From Trissonchulus latispiculum (Eukaryota; Nematoda; Enoplea; Enoplida; Ironidae): 64,000 nucleotides of DNA. Shown piece after piece: positions 41,226 through 54,091 of this stretch. The stretch is from positions 1-64,000 of the forward strand of contig JASAND010005695.1 of the NCBI GenBank assembly GCA_030248195.1, read 5' to 3'. The position numbers and the translations under genes were made by a program. How positions within the stretch are numbered: the stretch's first letter is position 1; every line of letters starts with the position of its first letter. Under the pieces are notes generated by a model. That model was not told the origin of the DNA. It worked only from the letters and a program-made list of their open reading frames with translations, and made no database searches.

Positions 41226-41949
41226 CCAAAATGTACCAAAAATTGTACTTTCGCAACATGCCAAATCTGTAATATGAATTCGTACAGTTTTGCAATGTGT
41301 GAAATCTTTTAATTTGATTACAACTATAATAACTTTAATTATTTATAAATCTCTAAAAAATTAATAGTCTTAGTTGATTACATACAATTTCGTTCTGATC
41401 AGATAGCACAATCGCAGTTGTTTCCACAGTTTCACTTTCAGTTACTCTAACTATTAGAACATGGTGATCCCATTATTAAACGTAATATTTTCTGCAAAAC
41501 AGTAACATTCTGAACAAACCTAACTTTTTCTATTGTTCAGCATAGCTGTACATTTGTAGTGTACAATAGTACAATTTTTTTGTAGTACAATTTTTCAAAA
41601 AATTAAAAGCGGCTTGGTGGGTGTCAGTCCCTCCTACTTATGCAGTAAAGGAGATTGGTTCAAACAAGGTTCAAACTTTGACGTTTCCGAAAACTCAATG
41701 AACGAGTTTCAAATCACATCACCCATTGATTAAAATACACACGTAACTTTTTCACCTGTAAAAATCTGTATAATAAAAGTTGTCGAAGTTCCGTTGCATA
41801 CTGCATTGATATAATTAATAATTCAATACTCAATGATTAATGAAATAAAGTAAACGTAAATAATGAAAATTAATTGATAATAAATCACTATGAATAATTG
41901 GAGGCTACGTGTAAAAAATTAAATACAACATAAATACAATGCAAGTAAA

Positions 41950-42215
41950 GTAAGTCGTCTAGTCAAACTACACTAGACGAATTTACTCGCACTAGTGGCC
42001 TACTAGTGCTAGCCCTAGCATATTTTATGCAACTCGAACTTTCTGCTAGTGTGTAAAGCGACTAGCAACTAGTAGGCCTCAAGACTCGCACTAGTAGTGC
42101 GAGTTGCGGATTCCGCACTTGCACTTTATGCAACACTCGCATTGCGGAATCCGCAGACCATCATCTACTAGTTGCAGAATCCGCAACTAGTAGAGTTTTA
42201 TGCAATTGGCCCCTG
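41950..42215. repeat. Cluster of short palindromes (CTAGT and GCGGATTCCGC)
   Basis: ACTCGCACTAGT, CTACTAGTGCTAG, CTCGCACTAGTAGTGCGAG, TGCGGATTCCGCA (twice) and ACTAGTTGCAGAATCCGCAAC follow one another within 270 bases, with TTTTATGCAA between them. It looks like a MITE with a multi-hairpin interior, but I cannot fix its ends. Confidence 0.5.
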
Positions 42216-42239
42216 TGCACACGACCATCGGCATAGTTT

Positions 42240-42870
42240 CACTAAAGGGGGGGATTGGTCCTTCCTGTTCTACTCCTGAGATAGGCGTGACTGGGAAAAC
42301 AGAGGGATTCTATTCTACCGAAAGGCAAAAACACTAAATTTTGCTTTTTTTGCAGTTTTTGGCCAAAAATCGGGGGTTGGTCGTTGAAAATCTGTGGAGT
42401 ATAGCTGAATTGCAAATGCAAACCCCCTAACACACCTATGCTCCTGAAGAGGTGTGGCTTTCCTATTGTCCGCCCGAAATCCAAGTCTCCGTTACAGCTA
42501 CGATTGCAAAGTCGGAGTTTTCTGTCACTAAATCACGTTTCTATGATTTTCGTATTACGGTATTATTCGAGGAAACTGGTTTGTACTCTGGAAAAGGATT
42601 GACTTTTCTTAATTTCAATCATTTTCCAGACCCGAGCTCAGTTCCTCCGTTCAATTATGGATTATACATTATATGGACATATACGTACATATATATACGA
42701 AGTTATATGTGCGTATGAACGAATGAATACTGGAACTTCCACATCGCTGAGTTTCATTGGGTAAGTGTTTTCTGTTGGATGGCAAATCGTTATTTTGTGA
42801 TTATGGGGGAGGGGCGAATAAAACGGGGGCAAGCAAAGTGTGTTGATTTCAATTCTTTTTTGCAAACGGT
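42240..42870 (+). repeat. Dispersed repeat, inverted relative to 46930-47770
   Basis: TCTGGAAAAGGATTGACTTT at 42588, and the rest of that hairpin, is nearly the complement of 47237-47283. The words CAAAAATCGGGGGTTGG and CATTGGGTAAGTGTTTTC also have counterparts in inverted order there. Ends not determined. Confidence 0.4.
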
Positions 42871-43276
42871 TAAATTTCTACCTTTACAAAAGTAAACATT
42901 TTTGCGTTAACACTTGAGGTTAATTTTTAAATATTCAAAAAATTTTGCCTGCGGCGCATTGTCTTTTTAATGCAGATGCATATAAGCAGCTTTTTATTAG
43001 AGCTCCTTTCGTCTGGTCTCCTTCTGGTAAAATGGCCGAATTTGAACGAATTTAAGCTGTACTTTTAGCTGCAGTTTTAAGCAGAGATACGCACCAGGCT
43101 TAGGGCTGGGATCTTATCCTGGCCGTGATTGGGTCAGGGCCTGAAATTTGTGGTCCAAATTCAAATTTTTTGGAAAATTCAAATTTTGTGATATGATGAA
43201 AACAAACGCAATGCAATGAAAAATTGAGACGCTCCTATTTTTTTATTCAAATCCGTGAGAAATCTTAAGATTTCTA

Positions 43277-43278
<2 letters not shown>

Positions 43279-43330
<52 letters not shown>
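43279..43330. repeat. (TA)n microsatellite
   Basis: About 52 bases of alternating T and A, 28 bases before the terminal repeat of the next element. Confidence 0.95.
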
Positions 43331-43333
<3 letters not shown>

Positions 43334-44279
43334 TATAATGTACTTCTAATGTATGTAATGCGTCTATCAAAAGAGTTTGATCACACCGTGCAGACTGATG
43401 TCACAGGAGCACGGCCAACCAGTTCCCTAGGTGGTCACTGGTCCCGGACTCTGTGATGGCCGGCCGTGACTTGGCCTACCCAGTTCCCTAGGTGGTCACT
43501 GGTCCCGGACTTTGTGCTGGCCGACCGTGACTTGGCCTACCCAGTTCCCTAGGTGGTCAGTGGTCCAGGACTTTGTGCTGACCAACCGTGACTTGAGCCA
43601 CCCACATAGGACTTTGGCTAGTTGTGTGTGACTCGGCTACTGAAAGGAGACTTTGGCCACCCAGTCCGGACTTTGGCCACCCGGTACAGACTTTGGCCAC
43701 CCGGTCCGGATTTTGGGCGCCCGGTGCAGACTTTGGCCGCCCGGTCCGGATTTTGGCCGCCCGGTCCAGATTTTGGCTACTGGCGATGGACAGTGGCTAC
43801 CCAGCAAGTACTTGGTCCATCCGGATTGGACTCTGTCAGCCCGCATTGGACTACACCCGGGATGGACTTTTCTAAGCGGGTGGTATACCGCCACATGTGT
43901 TGGAGACAAACCTTCAAGTAAAATCGATGTAGTAGTGCTGCGCATTTAAAATACCGCTCTACACGTTTTACTTAAACACTGCGCACTTTAGCTACTGGTT
44001 AATCTTAAACACTGCGCACTTTAACTACAGGTTAACATTAATATAAATATTAATAGATGACGCTTGATTAACTCTTTTAAGTACGCTAGTGAGTTAAGGT
44101 AAGCAAAATCCTGTTAATTCCACTCTACTTCTTAATATTTGGACAATCGTTAATTACAATTCCAAGATAAGCTTGTACATATGGATATTTCAAAAGAAAT
44201 CTAGCTCAAAAATTAGCCGGTCGTAACACCACTCGGCTTCTGCAAAGCCACCAAATGGTATCTCCTGGTTTCTTGTAGC

Positions 44280-44450
44280 GGCCTGCGCCGGGCCCGGAAA
44301 ATTTTGTGTTGGGCCCGGCCCGGTTTTAGAGGCCGGGCCCACCGGTCTTCCGGGCCTCCCCGGCTCACCGGGCCGGCCTGGCTCATGGTGACTGCCGGGC
44401 TCAGTTTGCGAGTCTGGGACTTGGTGCGGCCCGGGCTTGGTCAATTTCTT
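44280..44450. repeat. Degenerate GGCCCG repeat block
   Basis: A strongly GC-rich run of GGGCCCGG, CCGGGCC and GGCCGGG words in otherwise AT-rich DNA, followed by ATCGGAACAACCCTAA. The ending resembles a hAT terminus (TTAGGGTTGTTCCGAT on the minus strand), but no matching left end is seen. Probably the remnant of another hexamer-filled MITE inside the larger element. Confidence 0.45.
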
Positions 44451-45192
44451 ATCGGAACAACCCTAACTAACCCTACCTAATCCTAATACAAAACAGCTTT
44501 ATTTAACGAATCGCAACAACATAAAGAAAAGAAAAGTGCACTTACGGCAAATACCAAAAATTCAATACTCGCGAACCACATGGTCGAACAGTTGCATACG
44601 TAACCACAAATTGATCACTTGGTCAGAGAGTACAACTAAAACAATTAAGCAATTTGATCGATCGCTAAGTTTAGCAAAAGACAGCCGCATTTACGGTAAA
44701 TTCAGGTTTCAATAAAAGCGTAACTGAAAATTGTAGAAAGTTTTAAGCTATTAAACTTCAATGACGGAAAACAAAATTGCTTTCAAAGGAAATGACGCTG
44801 ATACAATGAAAAACTGAAATTTAAACTGAAAATACAGAAATTTTTATGGACCTCAGTCGAAAATACCAATTTACTGCCCATTATGAATAAAGTCATACAG
44901 TCATTAAGGCGAAACCGGCGAAACGTGTAGTTAAAAACAACTTGATGAAAACTATAACGAAATCTCAAAACACGAAACAAAACATTCATTAATAAGGTAC
45001 CGACAAAGCGTTAGATAACTGTAAACTTTTGAAAATTATAAGTAGCAGGTTTGGTGACTGTCACTACAGTACAGTCACGATTTGGAAACAGACGCCTGCA
45101 ACCTAAAAAAGGTGAGAATGGCAAAAATTAAGCGTGGTGGTTACTAGGAAGTGCTAAACACTCGATGACAGCAGTTCACAAAGTCTGCATAC

Positions 45193-45715
45193 AGAAAATG
45201 GAAGCTGATACACAGAAAAATGGAACCTGATTAGCATAAAATGCATAATTTAATATATAGGGGAATTAGCTACAACTCGGTTCGATCTGTACCGGTGATC
45301 GAAGTGCCAAAGGCAATCTAAGCATCCTAAGCCGAACGCAGCGACACGTTTGGCAGTTTTTGTGGGGCCGTCGCGAACGGCCAATTCTTAACGTAATTCT
45401 AAGCTGAACGCTGTGACTAGTTTGATCAATTTATGATAATACGATAACCATTGTAGTGTAGACAAATTTATGATAATACGATATTGCAATGCAGAAAATG
45501 GAAGCTGATTGACTCTAAACACAGAAACATGGAACAACTCGGTTCGATCTGTACCGGTGATCGAAGTTCCAAAGGCAATCTAAGCATTCTAAGCCGAACG
45601 CTGCGACACGTTTGGCAGTTTTTGTAGGGCCGTCGCGAACGGCCAATTCTTAAACGTAATTCTAAGCTGAACGCTATGACTAGTTTGGTCAATTTATGAT
45701 AATACGATAACCATT
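45193..45715. repeat. Direct duplication, about 298-bp period
   Basis: CAGAAAATGGAAGCTGAT, CAACTCGGTTCGATCTGTAC, AAGCCGAACGC(A/T)GCGACACG and TTTATGATAATACGATAACC occur twice in the same order at a spacing near 298 bases. Few differences, so the duplication is fairly recent. Confidence 0.75.
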
Positions 45716-46929
45716 CCCAGTATAAGCGATTATTGTAGTGAGCACCAGCCACGTGTAGTGAGCACCAGCCACGGAAAAGATAAGCCAGTACAATATAAAC
45801 GATTTGCAATGAGCAGTCGCCTACATTTAAACGACCAACTACTTGCAATCAGCATAGTAACTGACCAACTAGTTGCAATCAGCATAGTAACTACTAATTC
45901 GAATGTATTGGAACCATATTTGATTTTATCCACTCATCGCGGGCTTTGTCCAGAGGAAACAGACTTTGTCCAGTGGAAACAGACTTTGTCCACAGGGAAC
46001 AGACTTTGTCCACTGGGAACAGACTTTGTCCACTGGGAACAGACTTTGTCCACTGGGAACAGACTTTGTCCACTGGGAACAGACTTTGTCCACTGGTAAC
46101 AGACTTTGGCCACTGGTAACAGACTTTGGCTGACGGAACCGGACTGTCGGCTACTGAAGTCGGACTTTGTGCTGAACAGATGTGACTTTGGCCACCCAGT
46201 TCCCTAGGTGGTCACTGATCCCGGACTTTGTGCTGAACAACTGTGACTTGGTCTACCCAGTTCCCTAGGTGGTCACTGGTCCCGGACTTTGTGCTGAACA
46301 GCTGTGACTTGGCCTACCCAGTTCCCTAGGTGGTCACTGGTCCCGGACTTTGTGCTAGTGCGAGTTTGACATGGACAAAAACGTGACTTCTGTCAACACG
46401 CTGTGATCAAACTCTTTTGATAGACGCATAATTCACCGCATTTTTGTCGTTCGAAATTTAAAAATTTTGGTCAAAATATGTCCGACATGTATACATTAAA
46501 AGATTTCACTAAATTTTGGCCCGACCGGGAGCTCGAGACCGGGGCATGACCACCGGGACCAGGTACATCCCTGGTTTATTGTGGAAGGAAATTTTTCGAA
46601 TTTTCGGAAAATTTCAAAAACTTTAAATTTCCGTTGTGACGGCTAATTTTGTTGAAATATTATAACTTGTCGAAAAACCGTAACCTAGAATTTTACGAAT
46701 TCTGAAAAAACCTGAAATATCGGTTTAGGTTTCGTTGTGCCTTTTTGTAGGAGTTTCCTGGCTTCGTAAAACCACTGTACGTGAAAAACCATGCCTTGTT
46801 GCTAGAAGCTCGTTTGTGATATGAATATATAATATGTAAGTATATATAACGTTTTTATATACCTTAAAACATTTAGATAAATTTATTTATATCTTGAGCG
46901 CCCCCCCACATTCAAAACTCTAAAAAATG

Positions 46930-47770
46930 CCCGACATATATACGTCTATAGTACTGGTACCCGCTTTTTATCTTCTAAGATTTCGGCCATGTTTCATAGA
47001 GTTACTCCGTGTTGAATATTGTGTGAAATTTTTATTTTCAAATCCATATTTTCAACTCAGATAAATTCCGTTGCTAAACAACTTTCCAGGACAAACCCCT
47101 CCTATCCCAAAAGAATATGCAGAATCAAACGCAAATATATATACTCGGAAACACAACACTTACCCAGTCCATACTCAACCTTGTATCTCAATGAAAAATG
47201 CATTCCATGCAGAATTGAACTGAGGAACTGAGTTTTGATCTGGAAAAGGACTGAAATTAAGAAATCCAATCCTTTTCCAGATTAGAAACCACAGTTTCCT
47301 CCAATTATGTCATAATAAAATAATAGATATCCAAATCGAGATATTATCTTCCTGGAAAAGCTGTGAATTGCGAGAGAACCTGCCGTCAATGCCCCTCTGG
47401 AGACCCCCAACCCTCCCCCAAAAACTGTTTCTATTTTTATGCCAAAAATCGCATTTTCAGCCGTTTCTAATGCCAAAAACATTCAACCATGAAGTAATTT
47501 TATCATTAGGCGGTGGTTTTATTTGAACAGACAACATGTTTCCAAATCCAAAATAAAGTCAATATTGAGTCAGAAATTCAATAATACAGTTAAAATAACG
47601 TCCATAAAACAATAATAAACAAGCCAAAAATTTCCTCTGAAAATACCCAAATTAGCTGAAAATACCCCCCAGTTGGAGGGGACGCCCCTCCCCCAAAAGT
47701 TTATGGCTGAAAAACGGGCTGGGGGGTGGGCTCTCCCCCCTTACACGTGTGGTCTTTTCCCTCCACTTTA
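46930..47770 (-). repeat. Dispersed repeat, inverted partner of 42240-42870
   Basis: It contains a perfect 13-bp-arm hairpin (ATCTGGAAAAGGA, 47238-47282). It shares several short blocks in inverted order with 42240-42870. The tail has C-rich runs (CCCCCAACCCTCCCCC). Ends not determined. Confidence 0.4.
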
Positions 47771-48049
47771 GCTTGTGAAAAATAAGTTGGAAAAGGAAAT
47801 ATACGAAAATATATTGACTTATACGACTTTGATAGGTGAACTCGAATTCACAGCATTTCTCGTTTAATAAATAATAAAATCATTCCAATTAGCTAATTTG
47901 CTGAATGATGGATTCTTAGTACATTAGTACATATGTTCACGAAAATAATCAAAGAGCTGATGCATAACAAGCCTTAGGTTAGCTAGTTTTTGCTTACACT
48001 GATCGTTAATTGGTAAACTGCAAATTTGAAGGTTCTGACTTAAATTATT

Positions 48050-48350
48050 AATACAGGGATGTACTCAACCACAAATAAATTGGTGGCTCAATCACAAGTT
48101 ATCATGCACAATTTCCATGCAAATTTTTGAATCATGGATCAATCATGGGTGTGATAAGTGACATTTAGCACTCCCATAATAAAATGCATTTTACTAATTA
48201 ACTAAAAGCGGGTCAATCCTAATAATGGTTGGCTCAATCACACTGCGCTTTAACGAGTTTGGCTCAATCGGTTCTGGAGTTGGCTCATTCAACGGGAGTG
48301 CCAGGTGTACACACGTAGTAGTCAGCTTAGTTTAGTTGGCTCATAGAGCC
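48050..48350. repeat. Loose array of TTGGCTCAATC
   Basis: GGCTCAATCAC, GGATCAATCATG, GGGTCAATCC, TTGGCTCAATCAC, TTGGCTCAATCGG and TTGGCTCATTC occur within 300 bases in one orientation, after CAGGGATGTACTCAACC at about 48055. This resembles the hexamer-filled hAT-like MITEs at 21575 and 22876, but I could not find the right end. Confidence 0.45.
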
Positions 48351-49361
48351 GATAAGGTAAAAGAGGATTGAGCTATTTTAATCTCAATGCAATGAAGAGA
48401 AAACCAGTTCATCCGCACGCTTGTAATAATCAGTCTGTAAGAATGTTCAAGCTACGCAGACGTTGCAAGATTTTGCGGACGCTCGAAAAACCATTCCCGC
48501 AAAAATTAGTTCGTTTCTGCAGATTTTACACCACCTGTGAAAGACACGAATGAATCTCTTTTACTCTTCTTTGGAAGAAACTTAATAACCAAGAACGATT
48601 TAAAAATTGTACAAACAAACCAGAGACGTAGCAAAGAGTAGATCAGAATTGGCTAGATTAAAATCAGCATCCAAGCTCTGCAGAATCGTATAAAATTGCT
48701 ATAAAAATCTAATGTGTCAGACAGTTTCATACATACCTTCGTTTTGGCCCGGAAAAACACGTTGTCCTTTTGTAGTCAAGGTGTAACAGTCACCTTGAGT
48801 AGGTTCTGTGAAATAGCCAAATGATGATCTAAATTTTAGAAGATTACATTCAAAATGTTAGCTGAGGTTTCAATGTCTTTGCTTTTGTTAGCCTTCTTCT
48901 TCTTGCAAAATGGAGGTCTTTGGCATTTATCAGTTAAGCGAGTGAAATGCTTTGAAAATTCACCACTAAACTGCCCGTGACCTCCAAATACTTTTAAATT
49001 AACCATCAACAACCCCCAAGTATTCAGTGAAAAAATACTCAGACCTACCTAACCGCGAAGACCATGGCTGCATAATTTGAGCATTTCTGCGAGTTTATTT
49101 CCTCACTGCTTATAACGAGTACTCCTTGCTGCGTTTGAATATTACATATATCAGGTTGCGACGGCTTGATTTTTTCTGACAAACTTTGATGTGCATAAAA
49201 TAAACCTAGAACTTATTGCGCCAAAGAGAAACTAGAGTTGTGAACCTGAAGTTTAGCTCAACTTGGCTCCGCATTTTTCACAATCAAATATTGTTTATTC
49301 GTGTTTATTCTTATGCTGGCTCGTACACAATAATTTTAGGTACATAAAATATTCATGAAAC
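48351..49361. other. Intergenic or intronic, nothing recognised
   Basis: About 1 kb, AT-rich. A 61-codon plus frame (48368-48553) has no recognisable domain. I see no convincing exon. Confidence 0.35.
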
Positions 49362-49734
49362 CAAGAGTACATTGTGATAAGAGTATGCCACTAGGCACAC
49401 TCTATGTTATCAGAGCAAAAAGTATGCTCTGCACGCTAACGGCCTACCCCCCCCGCAAATCAGACCCTAGTGACCCCCCCCCCCGCAAATCAGTACCTAG
49501 TCTAAACGGGGTACACTCACTCGCTCTATGTTTATGTGCTTAAGCTCGAAAACACAAGCAGTGCGTGCGCGAATTCTGTGCCTGCTTCGAGCTTTAGAAC
49601 ATAAACATAGCGCTCAAAATTCTTTGAAGTCAAGGGTCTAATTTGCGGGGGGGGGCCATTAGCGAGCAGACCATAGTTTTTGCTCTGATAACATAGAGTG
49701 TGCCTAGTGGCACACTCTTATATTGTGTACTCTT
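49362..49734. mobile_element. Foldback MITE of the CAAGAGTAC family, second copy
   Basis: The ends CAAGAGTACA and TGTACTCTTG are inverted copies, with ATGAAAC on both sides as target duplication (7 bp visible, 8 with one mismatch). Inside, GAGTATGCCACTAGGCACAC and its inverse pair, then C-rich and G-rich blocks, then a central hairpin around CGAAAACACAAGCAGTG. Same plan as 38792-39208. Confidence 0.8.
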
Positions 49735-49965
49735 GATGAAACTTATAGTGTTAGAGATTAACAAAACGTAGGTTGACTTCTGAACATTTATGAGTGCAGG
49801 CATAAGGGCAGTCTTTGAGTTTTGGCAGTTAGAGAAGCACCTACAGTTCGTCTACAGTGAAACCACGTACGTCAAAACAAACAAGTGCAACTGCAATGGC
49901 TTTACAAATTTATGCAGGATATGCGTAACTTGCTATGTAGCAACTACCAACTAACGCCAATTGAA

Positions 49966-50741
<776 letters not shown>

Positions 50742-50875
50742 AACAGTCATTACAAACGTTTCTACTTACACCTGTTTAACTTGATCATGTAATTGCATTG
50801 GTTATTTTTTGAAATAAATTAGAGCAGATGCATTCCAATAAATAAAAATTAAAACTGCGTGTATAGTTTTCTTAC

Positions 50876-51078
50876 AGTGGGCAAGGAACTCCGCCCATGA
50901 AACACTTGTGCACAACTTTGTGCATTTCAAGTGTGCCAAAAAGTGGTGCAAGAGGCTGATCGGGGAGTAGTGCAAAAAGCTCCAATGCGTGAGCGGCGTA
51001 TGTGTACGCCATCGTTTGCCTATTTCCGTATTCCTCCTTGTGTTTGTTATTAGCTATGGCAAATTTTCTACTCCGCAC
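50876..51078 (-). CDS. Likely internal exon, minus-strand gene
   Basis: On the minus strand: acceptor ACATATTTTAG, 203-base open exon, donor CACT|GTAAGA. It starts in phase 0 (V-R-S-R-K-F-A-I-A-N-N-K) and includes A-A-H-A-L-E-L-F-A-L-L-P and L-F-G-T-L-E-M-H-K-V-V. It joins in phase to the exon at 52000-52184 across a 921-base intron. The helical composition is suggestive, but I do not recognise the protein. Confidence 0.6.
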
Positions 51079-51999
51079 CTAAAATATGTGACAATATGAA
51101 AGTATGAAGAAAGAAGGAAGTCATGCACATGTATGTATTACATGTCCCTTCATGTCATTTACATTACATGTCATGTGACTAAAAATATCTACAAACCCGA
51201 ACAAACTGGATTTGTGATTAAAGCTCAATTATGGTAAAATTTACAACCGACTAAAAAGTTCCACAACCAACTAACCGTTGACAGTATTTGCAATCTGGTG
51301 AATTATGATTTTGGCAGTCATTTACTGACTACATATATAATCCAGTCGTTTCCTCAACATGTTATCCTGCACCTTTCTTGTGTGGCTAGTATATTCCAGT
51401 AAATGTCCTAGTTACTCGTGTACACATGGAAATCAGGCTTTCATGACCTTCATATTTACACCACAGCGCTCATTCGGTAATTACATAAAGAAATCAGTGA
51501 TACCTAGTCTTTAATTGCTCACAAAAAGAGTGAGAGATATTGGGTAACCGATTTGCACTAAACCGAACTCGCAAACCAATAAACACAGATCGATAGATTA
51601 GGATTTTCGAATGAAAACGATGCTAAATCTGTTTCACAGTTTCACAGTCATTGTAATGTCACCGTGATGCTGACTCCCACAGTTGAGCATCCCCTTTGCA
51701 GAATCAGCATCCTCCCTCGTGGTTAAGGTCCATTTAATGGTCCAGGTAGCTTTCTAAGGGAGCTTCCACCAGAAACTCTTTAAGCAGGAAGCGGTTCAGT
51801 AGTGGAGAATTGTTGACCACTATGCAAAAAGCTACTGTTTGTTTCCCTGGTTAAAGCTTCACGTTCGATTAGTACCAGTTGATATTAGCTCTGAGCAGTC
51901 ATGCTGTCAGCCAGGGTTTAAAAAGATTCATTCAATTTTAGCATGCTCATTAACATGTTGGTAAGTAGATTGTATTTAGCTGATCAACAAGAGTATTAC

Positions 52000-52184
52000 C
52001 ACATTTGCCAGAAATAAATCCACGGTAGTTGCAGGCATCTGCAGAAGAACATCAAGGAGTGCTACGAGTACTTGTACAAGATCAGAGTCCCACATTGAGC
52101 GGACAACATAGTCTAGATCATGCGCATTAGTAGTATGAACACCTTCTTGGACGCAATTGTCTTCAATACCTAAATTTCTGCATC
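52000..52184 (-). CDS. Likely internal exon, minus-strand gene
   Basis: On the minus strand: acceptor ACATACATACAG, 185-base open exon, donor ATGTG|GTAATA. It encodes a Leu/Val-rich, probably helical segment (S-M-W-D-S-D-L-V-Q-V-L-V-A-L-L-D-V-L-L). It ends in phase 0 and joins exon 50876-51078 without a stop. It begins with two bases of a split codon; the exon at 52350-52501 does not supply the matching phase, so either another exon intervenes or they belong to different genes. Confidence 0.55.
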
Positions 52185-52349
52185 CTGTATGTATGTATCC
52201 TACAGTTTGGTCAATTTTATAAATTTGCTGTTTCACTCATACAAATGTAAACGTTACTGCAATTTGGAGCTATAAAGCAGCGTAACCATCTATGGCCGTG
52301 TGTGCTGTTTATTTTGGTGAAGTACTCTCAGTTTAAAATAAGCAAATAC

Positions 52350-52501
52350 CCGTTTGCCAAAAGTTACTGATTCCGATAGCAAGCAAAGAATAGTCTTTGC
52401 TAGATTCTCAATAGTTTCTATATATTGGAAGCTTTTGGGCATGAATCTGTCAATCCGACTTTCTGCACTTTTATCTTTTGACAGTTGCATAATTCTCACC
52501 A
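52350..52501 (-). CDS. Candidate exon, weakly vWA-like
   Basis: On the minus strand it is open for 152 bases and ends at donor ACGG|GTATTT. It has S-R-I-D-R-F-M-P-K-S-F-Q-Y-I-E-T-I-E-N-L, which resembles the phrase T-S-F-D-Q-I-N in 40480-40656 and T-F-E-S-V-S-N-L in 57531-57702. The acceptor (ACCGAAAAG) is weak. Low confidence in the exact ends. Confidence 0.38.
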
Positions 52502-53654
52502 CTTTTCGGTTTCCAGGAAAAGTGCAGTTTGAAGTGTGAAAGTGATCCTTCACATTTCACCAATTTGGGTTTCCGAAAAGCGCCCGTTCACGGTGATTTC
52601 TATTGGGATCAATATTTTTGGCATAATCTTATCTTAAAATTTTTTGGTATAATTTGTGGTATAATCTTGGTATAATAATATAATAATATGTATAATCGGC
52701 CGAGTCTTATCCAATCGAGTAGACAAAGGTTCACTTTTAAAACTAGACTGTAAAGTAAGAAGTGGTCTCTGAGGTCGTAGATATAACTTATAACTCACAG
52801 CCTTATGAATTGGGCATAGGTCGCTTGGGATATTGGGATCATACATTAACATAGGTTCGGAACCAGGGGGGACTTGTCTCAAGAAAATTCTGAGGGAACT
52901 TGTAGCTTGAACCAGAATTTTTGAGGGGGCTTATACCAAAGAATAAATTAAGACTAACAGTTTTTAAAGAATTTGAAGAAAAATTAACCCGCTTTAGGAG
53001 AGTTTTCAAACCTTTCATCCAGTTTTTTGGAAAAATTAAGAAAGTTTAGTAAAAAAGTTTTTAGAATTTTGATGTGAAACCTATGTTTCAGGCAATTTTC
53101 CCTTACCCTTTGCCCAGACTGCGTTAAAGCTTCTACCTTATCAGGGTTGGGGAGGGGAGGGCTTTAACCCCCACACTTCCCCTGGTTAGCATAGGATTGG
53201 GATATAGATTCAGCCTGCTCATATAGGTAGGATCCGTTTTCATGAACGTTTCGGATTATCCCCCCAAACGGAATAACTGATGACACATTCGATATTCCAT
53301 CCAAATAAAATCAAAATCCACGATCGGTTGATAGCATAGGATACCAAGAATTTTTCTTTCCTTGAAGCAGCTCAAACAAACCCTCTCATAGATTAAAATG
53401 GTTTTTGCTTAACCTCTTTGTTTCACCCCTACTGCTTGCCACCAGGGATATCGGTAGGCACTTTGCTAATATTGAGTACATGGCTTTGGAACTCGCTGGG
53501 AAGAACATATTGATTTCAGCATGTAAGTGTTTCAGACTTATATTGAATTATACACGTTATGGCACAAATAAATATAAACTAGTGATACACTGAATAAAAT
53601 AAATATACAAAGTAGTAATTGTAAATTGCAATGCTTATTGGCTAACCTTTTTGG

Positions 53655-53752
53655 CAGCAAATTGAGTCTTGTTTGTCTTGGATTTGGCAAACAACAGTTG
53701 CTTTGCAGTATGGCATGCAGTCTAGCCTGGGCAACCTGGTTTCGTAGTACAG
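53655..53752 (-). CDS. Ambiguous exon, strand uncertain
   Basis: On the minus strand ACGAAACCAG|GTTGCC... is open to donor AAAAAG|GTTAGC (53655-53733), giving V-A-Q-A-R-L-H-A-I-L-Q-S-N-C-C. On the plus strand TTTTTGGCAG...ACAG|GTCAGT also looks like an exon (53659-53752). The plus version does not join in frame to the nearby plus candidate ending at 53522 (CAT|GTAAGT). I favour minus slightly because of its neighbours. Confidence 0.3.
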
Positions 53753-54091
53753 GTCAGTTCGCATGCACACATGTTTCAAGCTACGCTTTCAGGCTTTCTC
53801 AGGTATTGGCTGACAGTATACCTAGAATTTTATATGATTTGTTTACGATATTGCTAAACCTCAGCAATTCTTTACATTTTTGCTCAACATACACTCGTAT
53901 CCACAATGCGCTTCTTAAACACTTATTTGCATGAATTGGTTACAGCTGTAATTTTTCCTAATCAACGGACAGGACATATACAACGTATGTGTTTCAATTA
54001 GCATACATTTAGGAGCTTTCACTGTATTAATAGAACTTTTCATCTACTGAAAGCTTTCCTTTCCACTGATACATGAATTGACCTGTCCCTG

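Larger units (their letters stand above)
43358..46429. mobile_element. 3.07 kb TIR element with 20-bp and about 61-bp subterminal arrays
   Basis: Its ends are exact inverted copies of at least 20 bp (ATGCGTCTATCAAAAGAGTT at 43358), continuing to TGATCACA. Inside both ends stand two repeat types in the same orientation: a unit of about 61 bp with CCCAGTTCCCTAGGTGGTCA (three or so copies at each end), and a 20-bp unit (GACTTTGGCCACCCGGTCCG at 43650-43870; CAGACTTTGTCCACTGGGAA at 45948-46130). The middle has a GC-rich block (44280-44450) and a roughly 298-bp direct duplication (about 45193-45470 and 45491-45715). No transposase frame is visible, so it is either non-autonomous or an unfamiliar class. 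Target duplication unclear. Confidence 0.75.

Noticed and set aside
43622..43949. Overlapping open frames with protein repeats such as GPDFG
   Set aside because: They come from a 20-bp DNA repeat inside a TIR element; being open in several frames and strands shows low stop content, not coding.
44455..44490. Telomere-like CCCTAA repeats
   Set aside because: CCCTAACTAACCCTACCTAAT is short and irregular and probably continues the terminus of a MITE remnant.
45758..46099. 113-residue frame with repeated TGNRLCPLGTDFVHW
   Set aside because: Same cause: a 20-bp tandem repeat read in one frame gives a 20-residue period. No start context or domain.
43650..46370. Regular short repeats that might suggest a CRISPR array
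   Set aside because: Units are contiguous with no unique spacers, in eukaryotic DNA, inside a TIR element.
53405..53752. Plus-strand two-exon gene with good splice sites (about 53447-53522 and 53659-53752)
   Set aside because: Joining the two at their best sites creates an immediate stop; at most a non-coding transcript.
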